Shown here: positions 7,289-16,533 of the stretch, piece after piece
How positions within the stretch are numbered: position 1 is the first letter of the stretch
Layout of the letters: each line of letters starts with the position of its first letter
NCBI GenBank assembly: GCA_910579735.1
Contig: CAJTUZ010000001.1
Coordinates: 186,001-250,000, forward strand
Length of the DNA: 64,000 nucleotides
Direction: 5' to 3'
Source of the DNA: an uncultured Lachnospiraceae bacterium
GTDB taxonomy: Bacteria; Bacillota; Clostridia; Lachnospirales; Lachnospiraceae
Notes under the pieces: model-generated
Told to the model about the DNA's origin: nothing
Database searches by the model: none
Seen by the model: only the letters and a program-made list of their open reading frames with translations
Translations under genes and position numbers: made by a program

Positions 7289-10200
7289 ATGAAACAGACA
7301 ATGATGAAAAAAATATGCTGCAGTCTGTTCGTGCTGATGCTTTTAGGCGCAGTGATGCTCGTACTCACACATACGGCGCAAAACAGCGTGCAGACTACAG
7401 AAATCCTGCCGCAGATCGACCAAAGGCCGGTCTACGTGGAATGTGAAGAGGGAGCAGTAATCGACGTCTCGCTGGAGGCGAAAGAAGATTTTACGGCAGG
7501 CGGCTTTCGGGCGCTTCTTGTCAATATATCGGAGAGCAGCAGGGGATCGCTGCATTTTACGTTAAAAAATGCGGCTTCGGAGATTCTGGTCAATGAAGTC
7601 GTTCCGATTGCAGAGATCACACCGGGGCAATGGATCACCGTACCCGGAGACGTTTCTTTTACGGCCGGAGAGAAGTACAGTCTGTCCGTATATACGGACG
7701 GCAGCGCTCCGTATTTCATGCAGGTACCGAAAGGGCAGGGAGATATGCTGCCGTTTACGCAGGAGGTCACGCAGGATGGCGTACTATTGGATTGCGGGAT
7801 TTCTTTGGGCGTCAACCGGATCGAGCCTGTGCAGGTCACGTATGGAGATATCTTCTATTATTCCATACCGTTTTCAGTTCTGTTTGCCGCTCTGGCGCTT
7901 CTTTGCATCTGGGCAGGGCCTGCCGGTGTGAAAACATGGGTTTCGAAGATACCGTTCCGGACCTGGATAGACAGATATGGAAACGACATGTTTCTGCTTT
8001 TCTTATTCGGCTGCATCTGTATCAGCATTTATTCGAGAGCTTATGTAAAAGGAGTCTACATTTCCGCCGACTCGGCGGGATATCTGCGGGAAGCGGTCAA
8101 TCTGCGGGCCGGGAACGGATTTTCGTATGATGGCCTGGCCGGATATCAGACCTGGTTTGCCAACTGGCCGGTGTTATATCCGGTGTTTATTGCGGCTGTT
8201 ATGGCCGTTACCGGAGCAGGCGCCTATCTGTCTTCCAAGATCGTGGCGATGGTCACTGCGGGCCTGATCCTTCTTTTACTGCGGAAGTGTTTCGGGAAAG
8301 ACGCGTGGATATATGGTCTGTGCCTGACGAATATCGGCTATTTGAACCTGAGTTATTATACATGGAGTGAAATCCCGTTTATCTTGTTTCTGCTGTGCTT
8401 TACGCTTATCTTAGCGTATATCATAAAAGAAGAGAATCCGGCGTGCGGATGGTATGCGGCCCTTGGCGCAGCCGGCATCTGCTGCTTCCTGACCAGATAT
8501 TATGGGATTTTTGTCTGGATCGTGACAGGATTTTATCTGCTATGGATGCTCGTATCCAACCGGAAGAAAATGGTTCGTTTAGGCATTACGGCGTTTGTAT
8601 CGGGATTGCTTTGCATGGCTTATCTGTTTATGAATAAGATGATGAACGGCATGGCGTCCGGGGTAAGCCGTACGATGTGGTGGGATGATTACCGGGTGCT
8701 GACGGATGATCTGATCGAAAGTCTTTTAACAGAATTTTTTAATATTTTTTCTTTGCAGATACCGGAACTGATAGAGGGATTCCCGTATCAGACCAAATTA
8801 TTTGTGGTTATAGGGATCCTGGCGGGGATTGCTCTGTTCATTTATAAAAACTGCCGTCGTTTTACGAGGGAATCCGTACTGATCGTCATGGCGGTATCTT
8901 ATGATGTGATCTTTATCGCTATCCGTTACGTTTCTTCCATGGACAGCTTCTATTTCCGCTTTTTTGAACCGGGAACATTCCTGTTTTGTATCGGTCTGCT
9001 GGGACTTTTGCTGCCGTATCTGCGGGGAAAAAAGGGATTTCATTTTTTTGCCGGCATGACGGCGCTGCTCTTAGGCTGCAGCGTCTGGTCGATCGTGGCA
9101 AACGGCGGTATGAATGCAGACAATAATTATTACCTGGCATTGGAAAAGGAGTGGGATGAGGCATACAGTCAGATTCCCGAAAAGTCGGTTGTTATTTTCA
9201 GCGATATCGACTTTCGCTCTTCCTATTACAGGCCGGATGTGGTGTCGGGAGAGATCAGGCCGCAGGATACGTTTCAGGATCTTCAGGAGAAATATTATGG
9301 TTCCGATTATCTGTGTATCCGCGCGGAATATGCGGCGGTGATGCTGGAATCGGGAGAATATGAAAACAGCGTGGCAAAGAAACTGCAGGAAGGCGCTGAA
9401 GGGAAAGCGCCGGAAGACTATGCGGTGATCGATCTAAGAGACGACACAGATGCAGAACCGGGAATAGCAGGGGATGCAGAACCGGGAATAACAGAGGATG
9501 CTAAAAACCCGGAAGCCGTATGCGGACCTGCCGCGGCAATACCGGTTTCCGATCCTGCGGATGACTTTAATCTCCGTGTTGTTTATACGGATGAAACGGA
9601 CAGTTATCCGCCTGATCTGTATTATGTCGAGAAACTTGCCGATGCCGATGACTGGAAAAATGCCTATCTGATTTTTCTGGAACTGGATGTAATGGGAGAG
9701 GCGGATAAATTCACATACAGTCTGATCCATATTGATGATGATGAGATTCCCGAACTGATTGTGGATTCGGGATTTGAAGCGGGCGGATGCCGGATCGTGG
9801 CTTATCGTGACAACGGAAACGGCGCTGCACTCGATGTGCTCCAGACCTGCCGCCGGATGTTTGATTATAGGGAAAAAGACGGAATTCTGCGCAATTATGG
9901 CGGCAATAGCGGGTTATATTTTGATTTGGTCTATGCGCTTGATGAGCAGAGGTGGTCTTATGTTACCGGCGGTATGTACCGGGAAAATTATGATGATATC
10001 CGCTATGACGAAGAAGGCAATGTTGTCGACATCGGCTATCTTTATACGTGGGAGGCGGAAGATGTCAGTGAAGAGACATATTATGCCGAACTGGAGTCGG
10101 TGTATGAAACAGAACAGGCGTCCGAGCCGTGGCAGAACTATTATATAGCAGAAGAAATGCGCTCATTACTGGAAACAGGCGATGTTTCTTCGGCAGGACA

Positions 10201-10678
10201 TCGTTACGAACTGATCGTGGACGATGTTACCTGGAAAGAAGCATACGAAGCCTGTAAGAACAGGGGCGGCTATCTGGCGACCATCCTTTCCGTCGAAGAA
10301 CTGGAGCGGATAGAAGAGCAGATTATCACAGAAGGAGAAACAGATACCTGCTTCTGGGTCGGGGCAAATAAGGTTGATGAAGAGGGAAATTCCATTGGTT
10401 ATCACTGGCTTGAACCGGAGAGGGCGGCGGAAAATAGCAAAAATTATGATATGCTCGATTTTTATAATGCCCTGTGGCAGAATTTCTGGTATGGAAACGA
10501 GCCAAGCTTCTGGATCGAAGGAGAGGGCGTAAAGATCCGCATAAACGAAGCGTATGTGATGCTTATATATAATGAGAAAAACGATTCCTTCGGCCTTTGC
10601 GATACGGTAGAGGATATTCTGGCGCTGGATCATTCTTATGCAGGAAGGATCGGTTATATCTGCGAATATGACGAGTAA
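7289..10678 (+). CDS. GT-C-type multi-spanning membrane protein fused to a C-type lectin-like domain
   Basis: A single open frame of 1129 residues. A first membrane segment (about 9-29) is followed by an extracytoplasmic beta-rich region (40-185). About ten membrane spans (190-605) follow, containing an early ISADSAGYLREAVNL loop like the GT39/ArnT group of polyprenyl-phosphate-sugar-dependent transferases. A soluble region comes next, with a short repeated AEPGI linker (about 720-735). Then comes a YSLIHIDDDEIPELIVD module (780-930) of the kind found in clostridial surface lipoproteins. The last 160 residues are a C-type lectin-like domain: WKEAYEACKNRGGYLATI, FWVGANK, W and C at usual places, ending RIGYICEY. 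The role is inferred as glycosylation or recognition at the cell surface. The fusion is unusual, and no frameshift is visible that would split it. Confidence 0.75.
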   Translation: MKQTMMKKICCSLFVLMLLGAVMLVLTHTAQNSVQTTEILPQIDQRPVYVECEEGAVIDVSLEAKEDFTAGGFRALLVNISESSRGSLHFTLKNAASEILVNEVVPIAEITPGQWITVPGDVSFTAGEKYSLSVYTDGSAPYFMQVPKGQGDMLPFTQEVTQDGVLLDCGISLGVNRIEPVQVTYGDIFYYSIPFSVLFAALALLCIWAGPAGVKTWVSKIPFRTWIDRYGNDMFLLFLFGCICISIYSRAYVKGVYISADSAGYLREAVNLRAGNGFSYDGLAGYQTWFANWPVLYPVFIAAVMAVTGAGAYLSSKIVAMVTAGLILLLLRKCFGKDAWIYGLCLTNIGYLNLSYYTWSEIPFILFLLCFTLILAYIIKEENPACGWYAALGAAGICCFLTRYYGIFVWIVTGFYLLWMLVSNRKKMVRLGITAFVSGLLCMAYLFMNKMMNGMASGVSRTMWWDDYRVLTDDLIESLLTEFFNIFSLQIPELIEGFPYQTKLFVVIGILAGIALFIYKNCRRFTRESVLIVMAVSYDVIFIAIRYVSSMDSFYFRFFEPGTFLFCIGLLGLLLPYLRGKKGFHFFAGMTALLLGCSVWSIVANGGMNADNNYYLALEKEWDEAYSQIPEKSVVIFSDIDFRSSYYRPDVVSGEIRPQDTFQDLQEKYYGSDYLCIRAEYAAVMLESGEYENSVAKKLQEGAEGKAPEDYAVIDLRDDTDAEPGIAGDAEPGITEDAKNPEAVCGPAAAIPVSDPADDFNLRVVYTDETDSYPPDLYYVEKLADADDWKNAYLIFLELDVMGEADKFTYSLIHIDDDEIPELIVDSGFEAGGCRIVAYRDNGNGAALDVLQTCRRMFDYREKDGILRNYGGNSGLYFDLVYALDEQRWSYVTGGMYRENYDDIRYDEEGNVVDIGYLYTWEAEDVSEETYYAELESVYETEQASEPWQNYYIAEEMRSLLETGDVSSAGHRYELIVDDVTWKEAYEACKNRGGYLATILSVEELERIEEQIITEGETDTCFWVGANKVDEEGNSIGYHWLEPERAAENSKNYDMLDFYNALWQNFWYGNEPSFWIEGEGVKIRINEAYVMLIYNEKNDSFGLCDTVEDILALDHSYAGRIGYICEYDE

Positions 10679-10702
10679 ACGGCTCTTATTACAGAGCCGT
10701 TT
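10677..10702 (+). terminator. Bidirectional terminator hairpin between convergent genes
   Basis: A perfect 10-pair stem, AAACGGCTCT (10677-10686) with AGAGCCGTTT (10693-10702), has a 6-base loop. It starts at the stop of the + strand gene, and the stop of the - strand gene lies inside it. Confidence 0.7.
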
Positions 10703-12617
10703 CTGATACAAATTCCGCATATCTTCCTTTTATCGTCTTTTTTACATGATAGAGCGCTTCGTCTGCATGAGCGAGAAGATCTGTTATCTGCGCTGTTTGA
10801 TCGTTTGTCCAGGCAAAGCCGCTGGAGGCGCTTATCGTTATGGTATCGGTTTGGGACAGCGGGATTTCTTCTGCCTGGAATGTTTCATAAAAAACATCCA
10901 GATACCGGATCAGATCCTCTTTGCTTTCACAGTCATGGAGCATCATACAGAATTCGTCTCCGGAACGTCTGGCGAAGAGAAAATGCTCCGGGGACAGCGA
11001 GGCCATGGATGCGGCAAATGTCCGCAGATATTCGTCACCCATATCGTGTCCGTAAGTGTCGTTTATGGACTTGAAATTGTCCAGGTCGATCATAACCAGG
11101 GCACATATTTTGTCGGCCGGCATTTTTTGCAGTATTTCTGCGGCCTGTTGTTTGAAATAATCGAATTTATACAGTTTGGTAAGCGGATCGTGTGTATTTT
11201 CATACTGCATCTGCTTTTTTTGCAGAACGTCTTTTGTCACGTCGCTGATGATGCCGAGGTATCCTTCGGAAGATCTGGTCATGTGAATGCGTACATATTT
11301 CTCTTCGCTGATCTGAAAAATATCCTCTTCTCCTCTAATTGGTGTCTGTGTAAGTTCGTTGATGTAGCGGTCAAACTGTGCCGGACTCTTATACAGTGCT
11401 GTCGTCTGCTTCTCGGAGAGGTCTAAAAGGCCGCCAAAACCCGATGTAACAAATATGCGGTTGAGGCTGTTTTCATATTCGAAAGCGGCCAGGGAAATAC
11501 CGCTTATTTCAATAATAGCGGAGATCCGGTCGGTTAGGTGGGTGATACTCTTGACCATCGTATTGATGCCGCGGCTTAATTCTTCAAATTCCCGGTTTCC
11601 CCCTACGCAGACGGCGGTATCCAGATTGCCGTTGGTTATGGCGCTTAAATTGTCAATAATATGATGGATGCCGCTTGTGACCTTTTGCCTGACAAGATAG
11701 TTTAAGAGCAGGATCACTGCCGCTTCGATAAAAAGCAGATAGGACAAAGTGGCAAGAAGATTGCGCCACAGTCTCTGGATCAGGATACTCTGCGGCAGGG
11801 CAGCGCACAGCAGGACGTCTTCGTATGCTCTGCAAAAAACATACATATTCTGTCCATCGCGGCCTTCTTTATAACCGCCTGTCTTACAGGTAAGCAGACT
11901 GCTCAGCTGATAACAGTCGGCGTCAAAATCATTATGTAAACCATCGGAATGTCCAAGTACAGTACCGGAAGCGGCGTCAACAACGTAGAGTTCTTCTCCG
12001 ATGTCCGTGGGAAACCTGGAAAAAATATAGTCATAAGTGTTTCTTGACTGCGCATCTAACTGTCTGGTCGGTTTGAAGCCTACCTGAACGACTCCTTTGG
12101 CTCCCTTTCTGGCAACGCCTACGTACTGCATGATCCTGCCTTCTGCCGCATTAGGCTGGGCATCCTGTACCAGATAGGCGTCCTCGTCCCTGCTTTCCAG
12201 AATAGCTAAAAAGGGACGCGTCTGCGGGTGGTTATCCATATCGATACCGATATACTCAGAGACGGAGGAAGACACGATGAATCCGGTTTCATCGATGATA
12301 TGCAGTTCATCTACATTTAACAGATCAGCCAGATACTGCATTTCCGATACATTCATGGAAACTTCTTTCTGTCTTTCAAATACATAAGCCGCCGCTCTGG
12401 CTCTTGTCAGATAATCTTCATCCAGATTCTGGTTTAACAGATGAAGCTCTTCCTCATTGTTCTGAAGCGTATGGATCATCTGTTCCGTTTTGGCATAAAA
12501 GGTATCAAATTGTCTGTTTTCCAGCATATTCAGGGTGAACAGAAAATTGATGACAAGGATGAGCATAATAGCCGATGTCATGATGATAAAGGTATATTTG
12601 ATAAAGGTTTTCTGCAT
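10689..12617 (-). CDS. Membrane-bound diguanylate cyclase with extracytoplasmic sensor
   Basis: A 642-residue sensor predicted to make cyclic di-GMP from GTP. The order is a membrane span (8-30), a double-Cache-like extracytoplasmic sensor (31-285), a second span (286-308), a HAMP-like region (310-362), a PAS-like region (370-465), and a GGDEF domain (475-642). The GGDEF domain contains DPLTKLYK, IDLDNFKSINDTYGHDMGD and the active-site loop SGDEF at 552-556. SGDEF is a tolerated variant of GGDEF. There is no obvious RxxD inhibitory site just upstream (the residues are LFARR). The start is the ATG at 12617, because AGAGG lies 7 bases upstream on the - strand; the frame is open further but without such a site. 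It faces the GT-C gene convergently. Confidence 0.9.
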   Translation of the reverse strand: MQKTFIKYTFIIMTSAIMLILVINFLFTLNMLENRQFDTFYAKTEQMIHTLQNNEEELHLLNQNLDEDYLTRARAAAYVFERQKEVSMNVSEMQYLADLLNVDELHIIDETGFIVSSSVSEYIGIDMDNHPQTRPFLAILESRDEDAYLVQDAQPNAAEGRIMQYVGVARKGAKGVVQVGFKPTRQLDAQSRNTYDYIFSRFPTDIGEELYVVDAASGTVLGHSDGLHNDFDADCYQLSSLLTCKTGGYKEGRDGQNMYVFCRAYEDVLLCAALPQSILIQRLWRNLLATLSYLLFIEAAVILLLNYLVRQKVTSGIHHIIDNLSAITNGNLDTAVCVGGNREFEELSRGINTMVKSITHLTDRISAIIEISGISLAAFEYENSLNRIFVTSGFGGLLDLSEKQTTALYKSPAQFDRYINELTQTPIRGEEDIFQISEEKYVRIHMTRSSEGYLGIISDVTKDVLQKKQMQYENTHDPLTKLYKFDYFKQQAAEILQKMPADKICALVMIDLDNFKSINDTYGHDMGDEYLRTFAASMASLSPEHFLFARRSGDEFCMMLHDCESKEDLIRYLDVFYETFQAEEIPLSQTDTITISASSGFAWTNDQTAQITDLLAHADEALYHVKKTIKGRYAEFVSETAL

Positions 12618-12981
12618 AGGGAAGCCTCTTTTCTGTCTGATTTCTTTTGATGATGCCATGCTCTGCAGGATAATGCGGCGGTAATTTTGACATATTTTAA
12701 CCTGACCATTATTTATTATACATTATATGACATTTGATACAATCATTTTCGGCATTCTTTTAAAGAAATAAGTATTGTTAAAAAAGTGTTAAAAAAATAT
12801 AAAAATAGAATAAAACATCTATGGAAAAGATGCTGTCCAATGTGAAAAACAGCATTTCTTTTAAGGTTTTTTGCGAAGAAAGGATATTGACAAATTAAAA
12901 AAAGATGATAATATTATATTTCAGGTGAACGAACCCTATTATATTATTATTTTATTAGAAAAATGAGGGAGGAATTTAGGA
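12618..12981. other. AT-rich divergent intergenic region
   Basis: This 364-base spacer separates the diguanylate cyclase (-) from the lipoprotein gene (+). It is strongly AT-rich with several T and A runs. A - strand promoter candidate is TATAAT (12715-12720 on the + strand as ATTATA) with TTGTAT 16 bases away (12737-12742). The + strand promoter is listed separately. No small gene or RNA was recognised. Confidence 0.4.
12887..12914 (+). promoter_or_regulatory. Promoter for the lipoprotein gene
   Basis: A consensus TTGACA at 12887-12892 is followed after 16 bases by TAATAT (12909-12914); TATTAT at 12912-12917 is an alternative. It sits about 70 bases before the start codon. Confidence 0.65.
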
Positions 12982-13641
12982 ATGAAGAAATTATCCATGA
13001 TACTTGCATGCGCACTGACAGTCGGCGTACTTGGCGGATGCGGAAATTCTTTTGATGCGGCAGAGTACACAAGAGCGATTCTTGATAACTCTTACAAAAA
13101 CGATTCATCCAAGTTTGTTGAGATGAAAGTCGGAACAGCAGAAGAAGCAGCAGATCTTTATGAGCAGGGACTGAAATCCGAAGTGGAGGCGCTTGTTTAC
13201 TTATCAGGAGCAGGAAGCGCTACAGACGAGCAGTTTGAAGAATTAAAAGGTGTGTTTGCAGATATTTACAAAGCAACCAAATATACGGTTGATGGAGCAG
13301 AGAAACAGGACGACGGTTCTTATCTGGTAACGATCACATATGAGCAGATCAATGTACTCGGCCCTGCAATGGAAAGCTATAATGCAGAAGCGGAAACCAT
13401 GATCGCAAATTGGGACAGCACAGGTGAATATCCGTCTACAGAAGAAATGAGCGAACAGTTCATCGACGTTTATATCGACTGCTTCACGACTGCCCTTGCT
13501 AATGCAACTTATGACGAAGCTGCAACAGCAACGCTCAAGATCGAACTGGTAGATAAAGTATGGACACCCAATGAAGAAGACGTTTTGAATTTCGAAACCT
13601 CTTTGTTTGATATCGAAGCATTGACAAGCGCAATGCAGTAA
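12982..13641 (+). CDS. Secreted lipoprotein of unknown function
   Basis: 219 residues with a typical lipoprotein signal: positively charged start (MKKLSM), hydrophobic core, and lipobox LGGC with the lipidated cysteine at residue 20. The mature part is acidic and helical, with Asn/Thr/Glu-rich stretches and no recognised catalytic motif. It resembles small DUF-type lipoproteins of Lachnospiraceae in layout only, and no function is claimed. AGGGAGGAA lies about 9 bases upstream of the start. It has its own strong promoter and terminator, so it is monocistronic. Confidence 0.8.
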   Translation: MKKLSMILACALTVGVLGGCGNSFDAAEYTRAILDNSYKNDSSKFVEMKVGTAEEAADLYEQGLKSEVEALVYLSGAGSATDEQFEELKGVFADIYKATKYTVDGAEKQDDGSYLVTITYEQINVLGPAMESYNAEAETMIANWDSTGEYPSTEEMSEQFIDVYIDCFTTALANATYDEAATATLKIELVDKVWTPNEEDVLNFETSLFDIEALTSAMQ

Positions 13642-13676
13642 AGCGGTTTTACACCATAATTTAGAAGAAAAGAAAC

Positions 13677-13705
13677 CCCCGTCGGCGCAGCCGGCGGGGT
13701 TTTTT
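13677..13705 (+). terminator. Strong rho-independent terminator
   Basis: A ten-pair GC stem (CCCCGTCGGC-type arm 13677-13686 with 13690-13699, one wobble pair) with a GCA loop is followed by six T. It ends the lipoprotein transcript and lies just before the convergent TelA-family gene. Confidence 0.9.
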
Positions 13706-13723
13706 GCATTTTCTATGGGTCTG

Positions 13724-14893
13724 TTACGGCATCTGTTTGGAACTGCGGCTTACCGCGAGGAGCTTCTGGCGCATTTCTTCTTCGATCCGTCCCAGTTCCT
13801 GTTCCGCGTTTCTGCGTTTGGTCCGTCCATCTTCCTGGATCTTTAAGACTTCGTCCAACGTGGAGATCAGTGTCTGGTTGGTAGCGGTCAGTGTCTCGAT
13901 ATCGACAATGCCGCGTTCGCTTTCCCTGGCAGTTTCGATCGTTGCGCTTTTTAGCGTCTCGGCATTCTTTTTCAGAAGTGCGTTTGTCATGTCGGTCACT
14001 TCCTTCTGTGCCCTGGCCGCTTCGCTGGAGTGGTTTAAGCCGATTGCGATGACCATCTGGCTTTTCCAGAGCGGTATGGTGTTGACGAGCGTGGACTGTA
14101 TTTTTTCGGACATGGCCGTATCGTTGCTTTGAATCAGGCGGATCTGTGGCGCCATTTGCATGGAAATGGTCCTTGTCAGTTCCAGATCATAGATCTTTTT
14201 CTCAAAACGTTCACACATGGAGGCAAAGTCATTGGCCGCCTGTGTATCTTCAGGAAGTCCGCTCTGTTCCGCTTTGGAAAGCAGAGAGGGCAGTTCAACG
14301 CTTCTGGCCTGTTCCAGTTTCTGTTTGCCTGCGAGAATATACATGGACAGTTCCTTGAAGTAATTCAGATTCAGATCGTACATTTTATCCAACATAGCGG
14401 CATCTTTTAACAATGTCACCTGATGAGATTCCATGACTTTGCAGATCTTGTTGATATTGTTTTCCGCCTTGTCGTATTTCATTTTCATGCTTTCCAGTTT
14501 ATTGCTGCTCTTTTTGAAAAAGCCGAGGAATCCTTTTTCTTCTTCCTCAAATCCCTTTAATTCCGAAACGACGTCCGTCAGCATCTGGCCGATCTCGCCC
14601 ATGTCCTTCGTTCTCACATTGTTCAGTGCATTTTCGGAAAAGTCAGCGATTTTTTTCTGGCTGCCGGCGCCGTACTGCATGACCATCTGTGTATTGGTTA
14701 TATCGATCTGCGCCGCAAAATCGTCAACCATTTTCTGTTCTTCCGGGGTCAGTACCACCTCGGGAACTTTGGTCTGCGTCTCTTCTATGATCTGCACAGG
14801 ACTTTCCGCGGGTAGGGATTTTGTCTGTGCTTCGAACGGTTCTAACGTTAATGCCGGCGCTTCTTTTAACATGTCGTCTAAATTGGTGCTCAT
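13724..14893 (-). CDS. TelA/KlaA family protein (toxic anion resistance family)
   Basis: 389 residues, soluble and mostly helical. It has the family core around FFKKSSNKLESMKMKY, LLKDAAMLDKMYDLN and MAPQIRLIQSNDTAMSEKIQSTLVNTIPLWKSQM, and a coiled-coil end. TelA was first linked to tellurite resistance on plasmids; chromosomal copies in Firmicutes are tied to envelope-stress responses and their biochemical role is unclear. The start is the ATG at 14893, because GGAGGA is 7 bases upstream on the - strand; a further in-frame ATG upstream lacks a site. It lies downstream of the XpaC-family gene on the same strand, the usual TelA/XpaC pairing, so the two likely work together. Confidence 0.9.
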   Translation of the reverse strand: MSTNLDDMLKEAPALTLEPFEAQTKSLPAESPVQIIEETQTKVPEVVLTPEEQKMVDDFAAQIDITNTQMVMQYGAGSQKKIADFSENALNNVRTKDMGEIGQMLTDVVSELKGFEEEEKGFLGFFKKSSNKLESMKMKYDKAENNINKICKVMESHQVTLLKDAAMLDKMYDLNLNYFKELSMYILAGKQKLEQARSVELPSLLSKAEQSGLPEDTQAANDFASMCERFEKKIYDLELTRTISMQMAPQIRLIQSNDTAMSEKIQSTLVNTIPLWKSQMVIAIGLNHSSEAARAQKEVTDMTNALLKKNAETLKSATIETARESERGIVDIETLTATNQTLISTLDEVLKIQEDGRTKRRNAEQELGRIEEEMRQKLLAVSRSSKQMP

Positions 14894-14937
14894 GTAATTT
14901 TCCTCCATTCGGTTCGATAGGAACCCGTTTATGATGT

Positions 14938-16347
14938 TCAGGATCTGGTCGTTGAAAATGCCATCTCTTTGGTCAGACCTTCTCTTGCTAACATTGTCTT
15001 TAGGACCTGTGCGTCTGTGGTTGCGTCAAATACGGCGTTCTGGAACAGATTGTTCAAAAGTTCCGTAAAGGCCCGGTTGATGGTATCCAACGTATTTTCG
15101 ATCTCCGCTTTGGCGGAAATGATTTCTTCACCCGGCGCACTGATTCGGTCAAAGTCTGCATAGGCTTCCACCAGTTTTAAGGTAGTAGGCAGATAATAGT
15201 CCATAAGCTTATGCATACGATGCATCTGCTCCGGATGATCCTGCAGACCGTCAAATATATCCTTTAAAAGTCCCTCTAAGCGGAACAGCTTGGCGGAAAT
15301 GGCTTCTCCCGGAATCTGGTCGTTTAGATCCCGCAGCTTGCGGATACACTCCATGCCTTCCGATATCATGGCGTTTAATTCCGTTTCCTGTTCCTGCTGC
15401 ATATTGGGAGCCTGCTTGTCCGGCTGTTTTTCCGCTTTTTGCGCCAGTGCCTTTCTTTCTTCCGCTTCCCTGATCTTACGGCTGTTTTCCGCATCCAGAT
15501 ATTGCCTGTAAACCGTGTCGTTTAGCATAAAACATGTCATCTGTTCGTCCAGGTGTCCTTCCGGAAACATACCAAGCGCCAGCATTTTCTGCAGATCTTT
15601 GGTCACATACCGCTTGCTTTTGCCTGTATCTCTGGCGAGATCTTCCAGTTCTCCAAACATTTTATCTGCGCAGAGCGCCATGTAGCGCGCAGCGCGTTTT
15701 AGCCGTTTACGCTGTCCGATGCCCAGCCGCACCATGCCGAAGAAGATGACCAGAAAGATCAGATTGATGATAGATCCGACAGTGTTGACCGTTCCGGCAT
15801 TGAAAAGCAGCAGATGAATGAACGCCGCGATTCCCGTAATGCCAAGGCCGATGCCGCCGAATACCTGATACAGCACATTGGATACATTTCCGGTTTTGTT
15901 GAATCTGACTGCGGGCAAATTCAGATTTCTGCGCTGCGGCATCTGTTTCAGCGCCTGCCGCTGCCGCTGCCTTTCGGCTTCCTCACGCTGCCGCCGTTGT
16001 CTTTCGGCCTCCTGCTCCTGTGCGCGCCTGCGTCTTTCGGCCTCCTGCTCCTGTGCCCGCCTGCGTCTTTCAGCCTCCTGTTCCTGTGCGCGCCTGCGCC
16101 TTTCGGCCTCTTGTTCCCGTTGCTGTCTCTGGGCGCTCTGTCCCCGGTTTCCATTTGAAGGATCATTCATCGTTTCATGATCCGGGTCCCAATTTTTGCT
16201 GATATTAATACCTGCATCTTTTAAAGAATTGGTTACAGCCTGCGTTACTAAATGATTCAGTTCGTTAAAATCTCCGCTTTGCAAAGCCTCTGAGAGAGCG
16301 CCTTTTATCCGGTCTCCCATATTGCTCCAATTCTGATTGTCACTCAT
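14938..16347 (-). CDS. XpaC family protein with charged repeat linker
   Basis: 469 residues from the chosen start (MSDNQNWSNMGD). The layout is a short N-terminal helical region (1-50), a charged coiled linker with an 11-residue repeat (78-121), two membrane spans (about 157-182 and 186-206), and a C-terminal XpaC-type helical domain. The family is named for 5-bromo-4-chloroindolyl phosphate hydrolysis in Bacillus, but its real role is unknown. It is normally encoded next to TelA, as here. Open frame continues upstream to 16446 with a cysteine-rich stretch, but no clear ribosome binding site is seen for either start. The start at 16347 fits the usual family N-terminus. Confidence 0.85.
   Translation of the reverse strand: MSDNQNWSNMGDRIKGALSEALQSGDFNELNHLVTQAVTNSLKDAGINISKNWDPDHETMNDPSNGNRGQSAQRQQREQEAERRRRAQEQEAERRRRAQEQEAERRRRAQEQEAERQRRQREEAERQRQRQALKQMPQRRNLNLPAVRFNKTGNVSNVLYQVFGGIGLGITGIAAFIHLLLFNAGTVNTVGSIINLIFLVIFFGMVRLGIGQRKRLKRAARYMALCADKMFGELEDLARDTGKSKRYVTKDLQKMLALGMFPEGHLDEQMTCFMLNDTVYRQYLDAENSRKIREAEERKALAQKAEKQPDKQAPNMQQEQETELNAMISEGMECIRKLRDLNDQIPGEAISAKLFRLEGLLKDIFDGLQDHPEQMHRMHKLMDYYLPTTLKLVEAYADFDRISAPGEEIISAKAEIENTLDTINRAFTELLNNLFQNAVFDATTDAQVLKTMLAREGLTKEMAFSTTRS
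15985..16116 (-). repeat. 33-base in-gene tandem repeat (11-residue EQEAERRRRAQ units)
   Basis: Three identical 11-residue units and a fourth diverged one encode residues 78-121 of the XpaC-family protein. The units are charged and helix-forming. Such DNA is prone to copy-number change. Confidence 0.85.
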
Positions 16348-16533
16348 GTCGGTAGCCGTGCCTTTCTGATGAAAGTAGTGTGTCCCGGCCAACAGAATGT
16401 TGTTTGACCGCAGACATTTCCTGCAATCTTTATTATCACATATCATACTTTACTTAGCAATAGTTTCTGTATAATTTCCCGTATGCCGTACACAATAGAA
16501 GAAGCAACGACAGGAAGCGAGGGAGAATGAATT

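Noticed and set aside
15814..16202. Several + strand frames rich in Leu, Ala and Cys across the XpaC-family repeat
   Set aside because: They are shadows of the 33-base charged repeat on the - strand; no start signal and no family.
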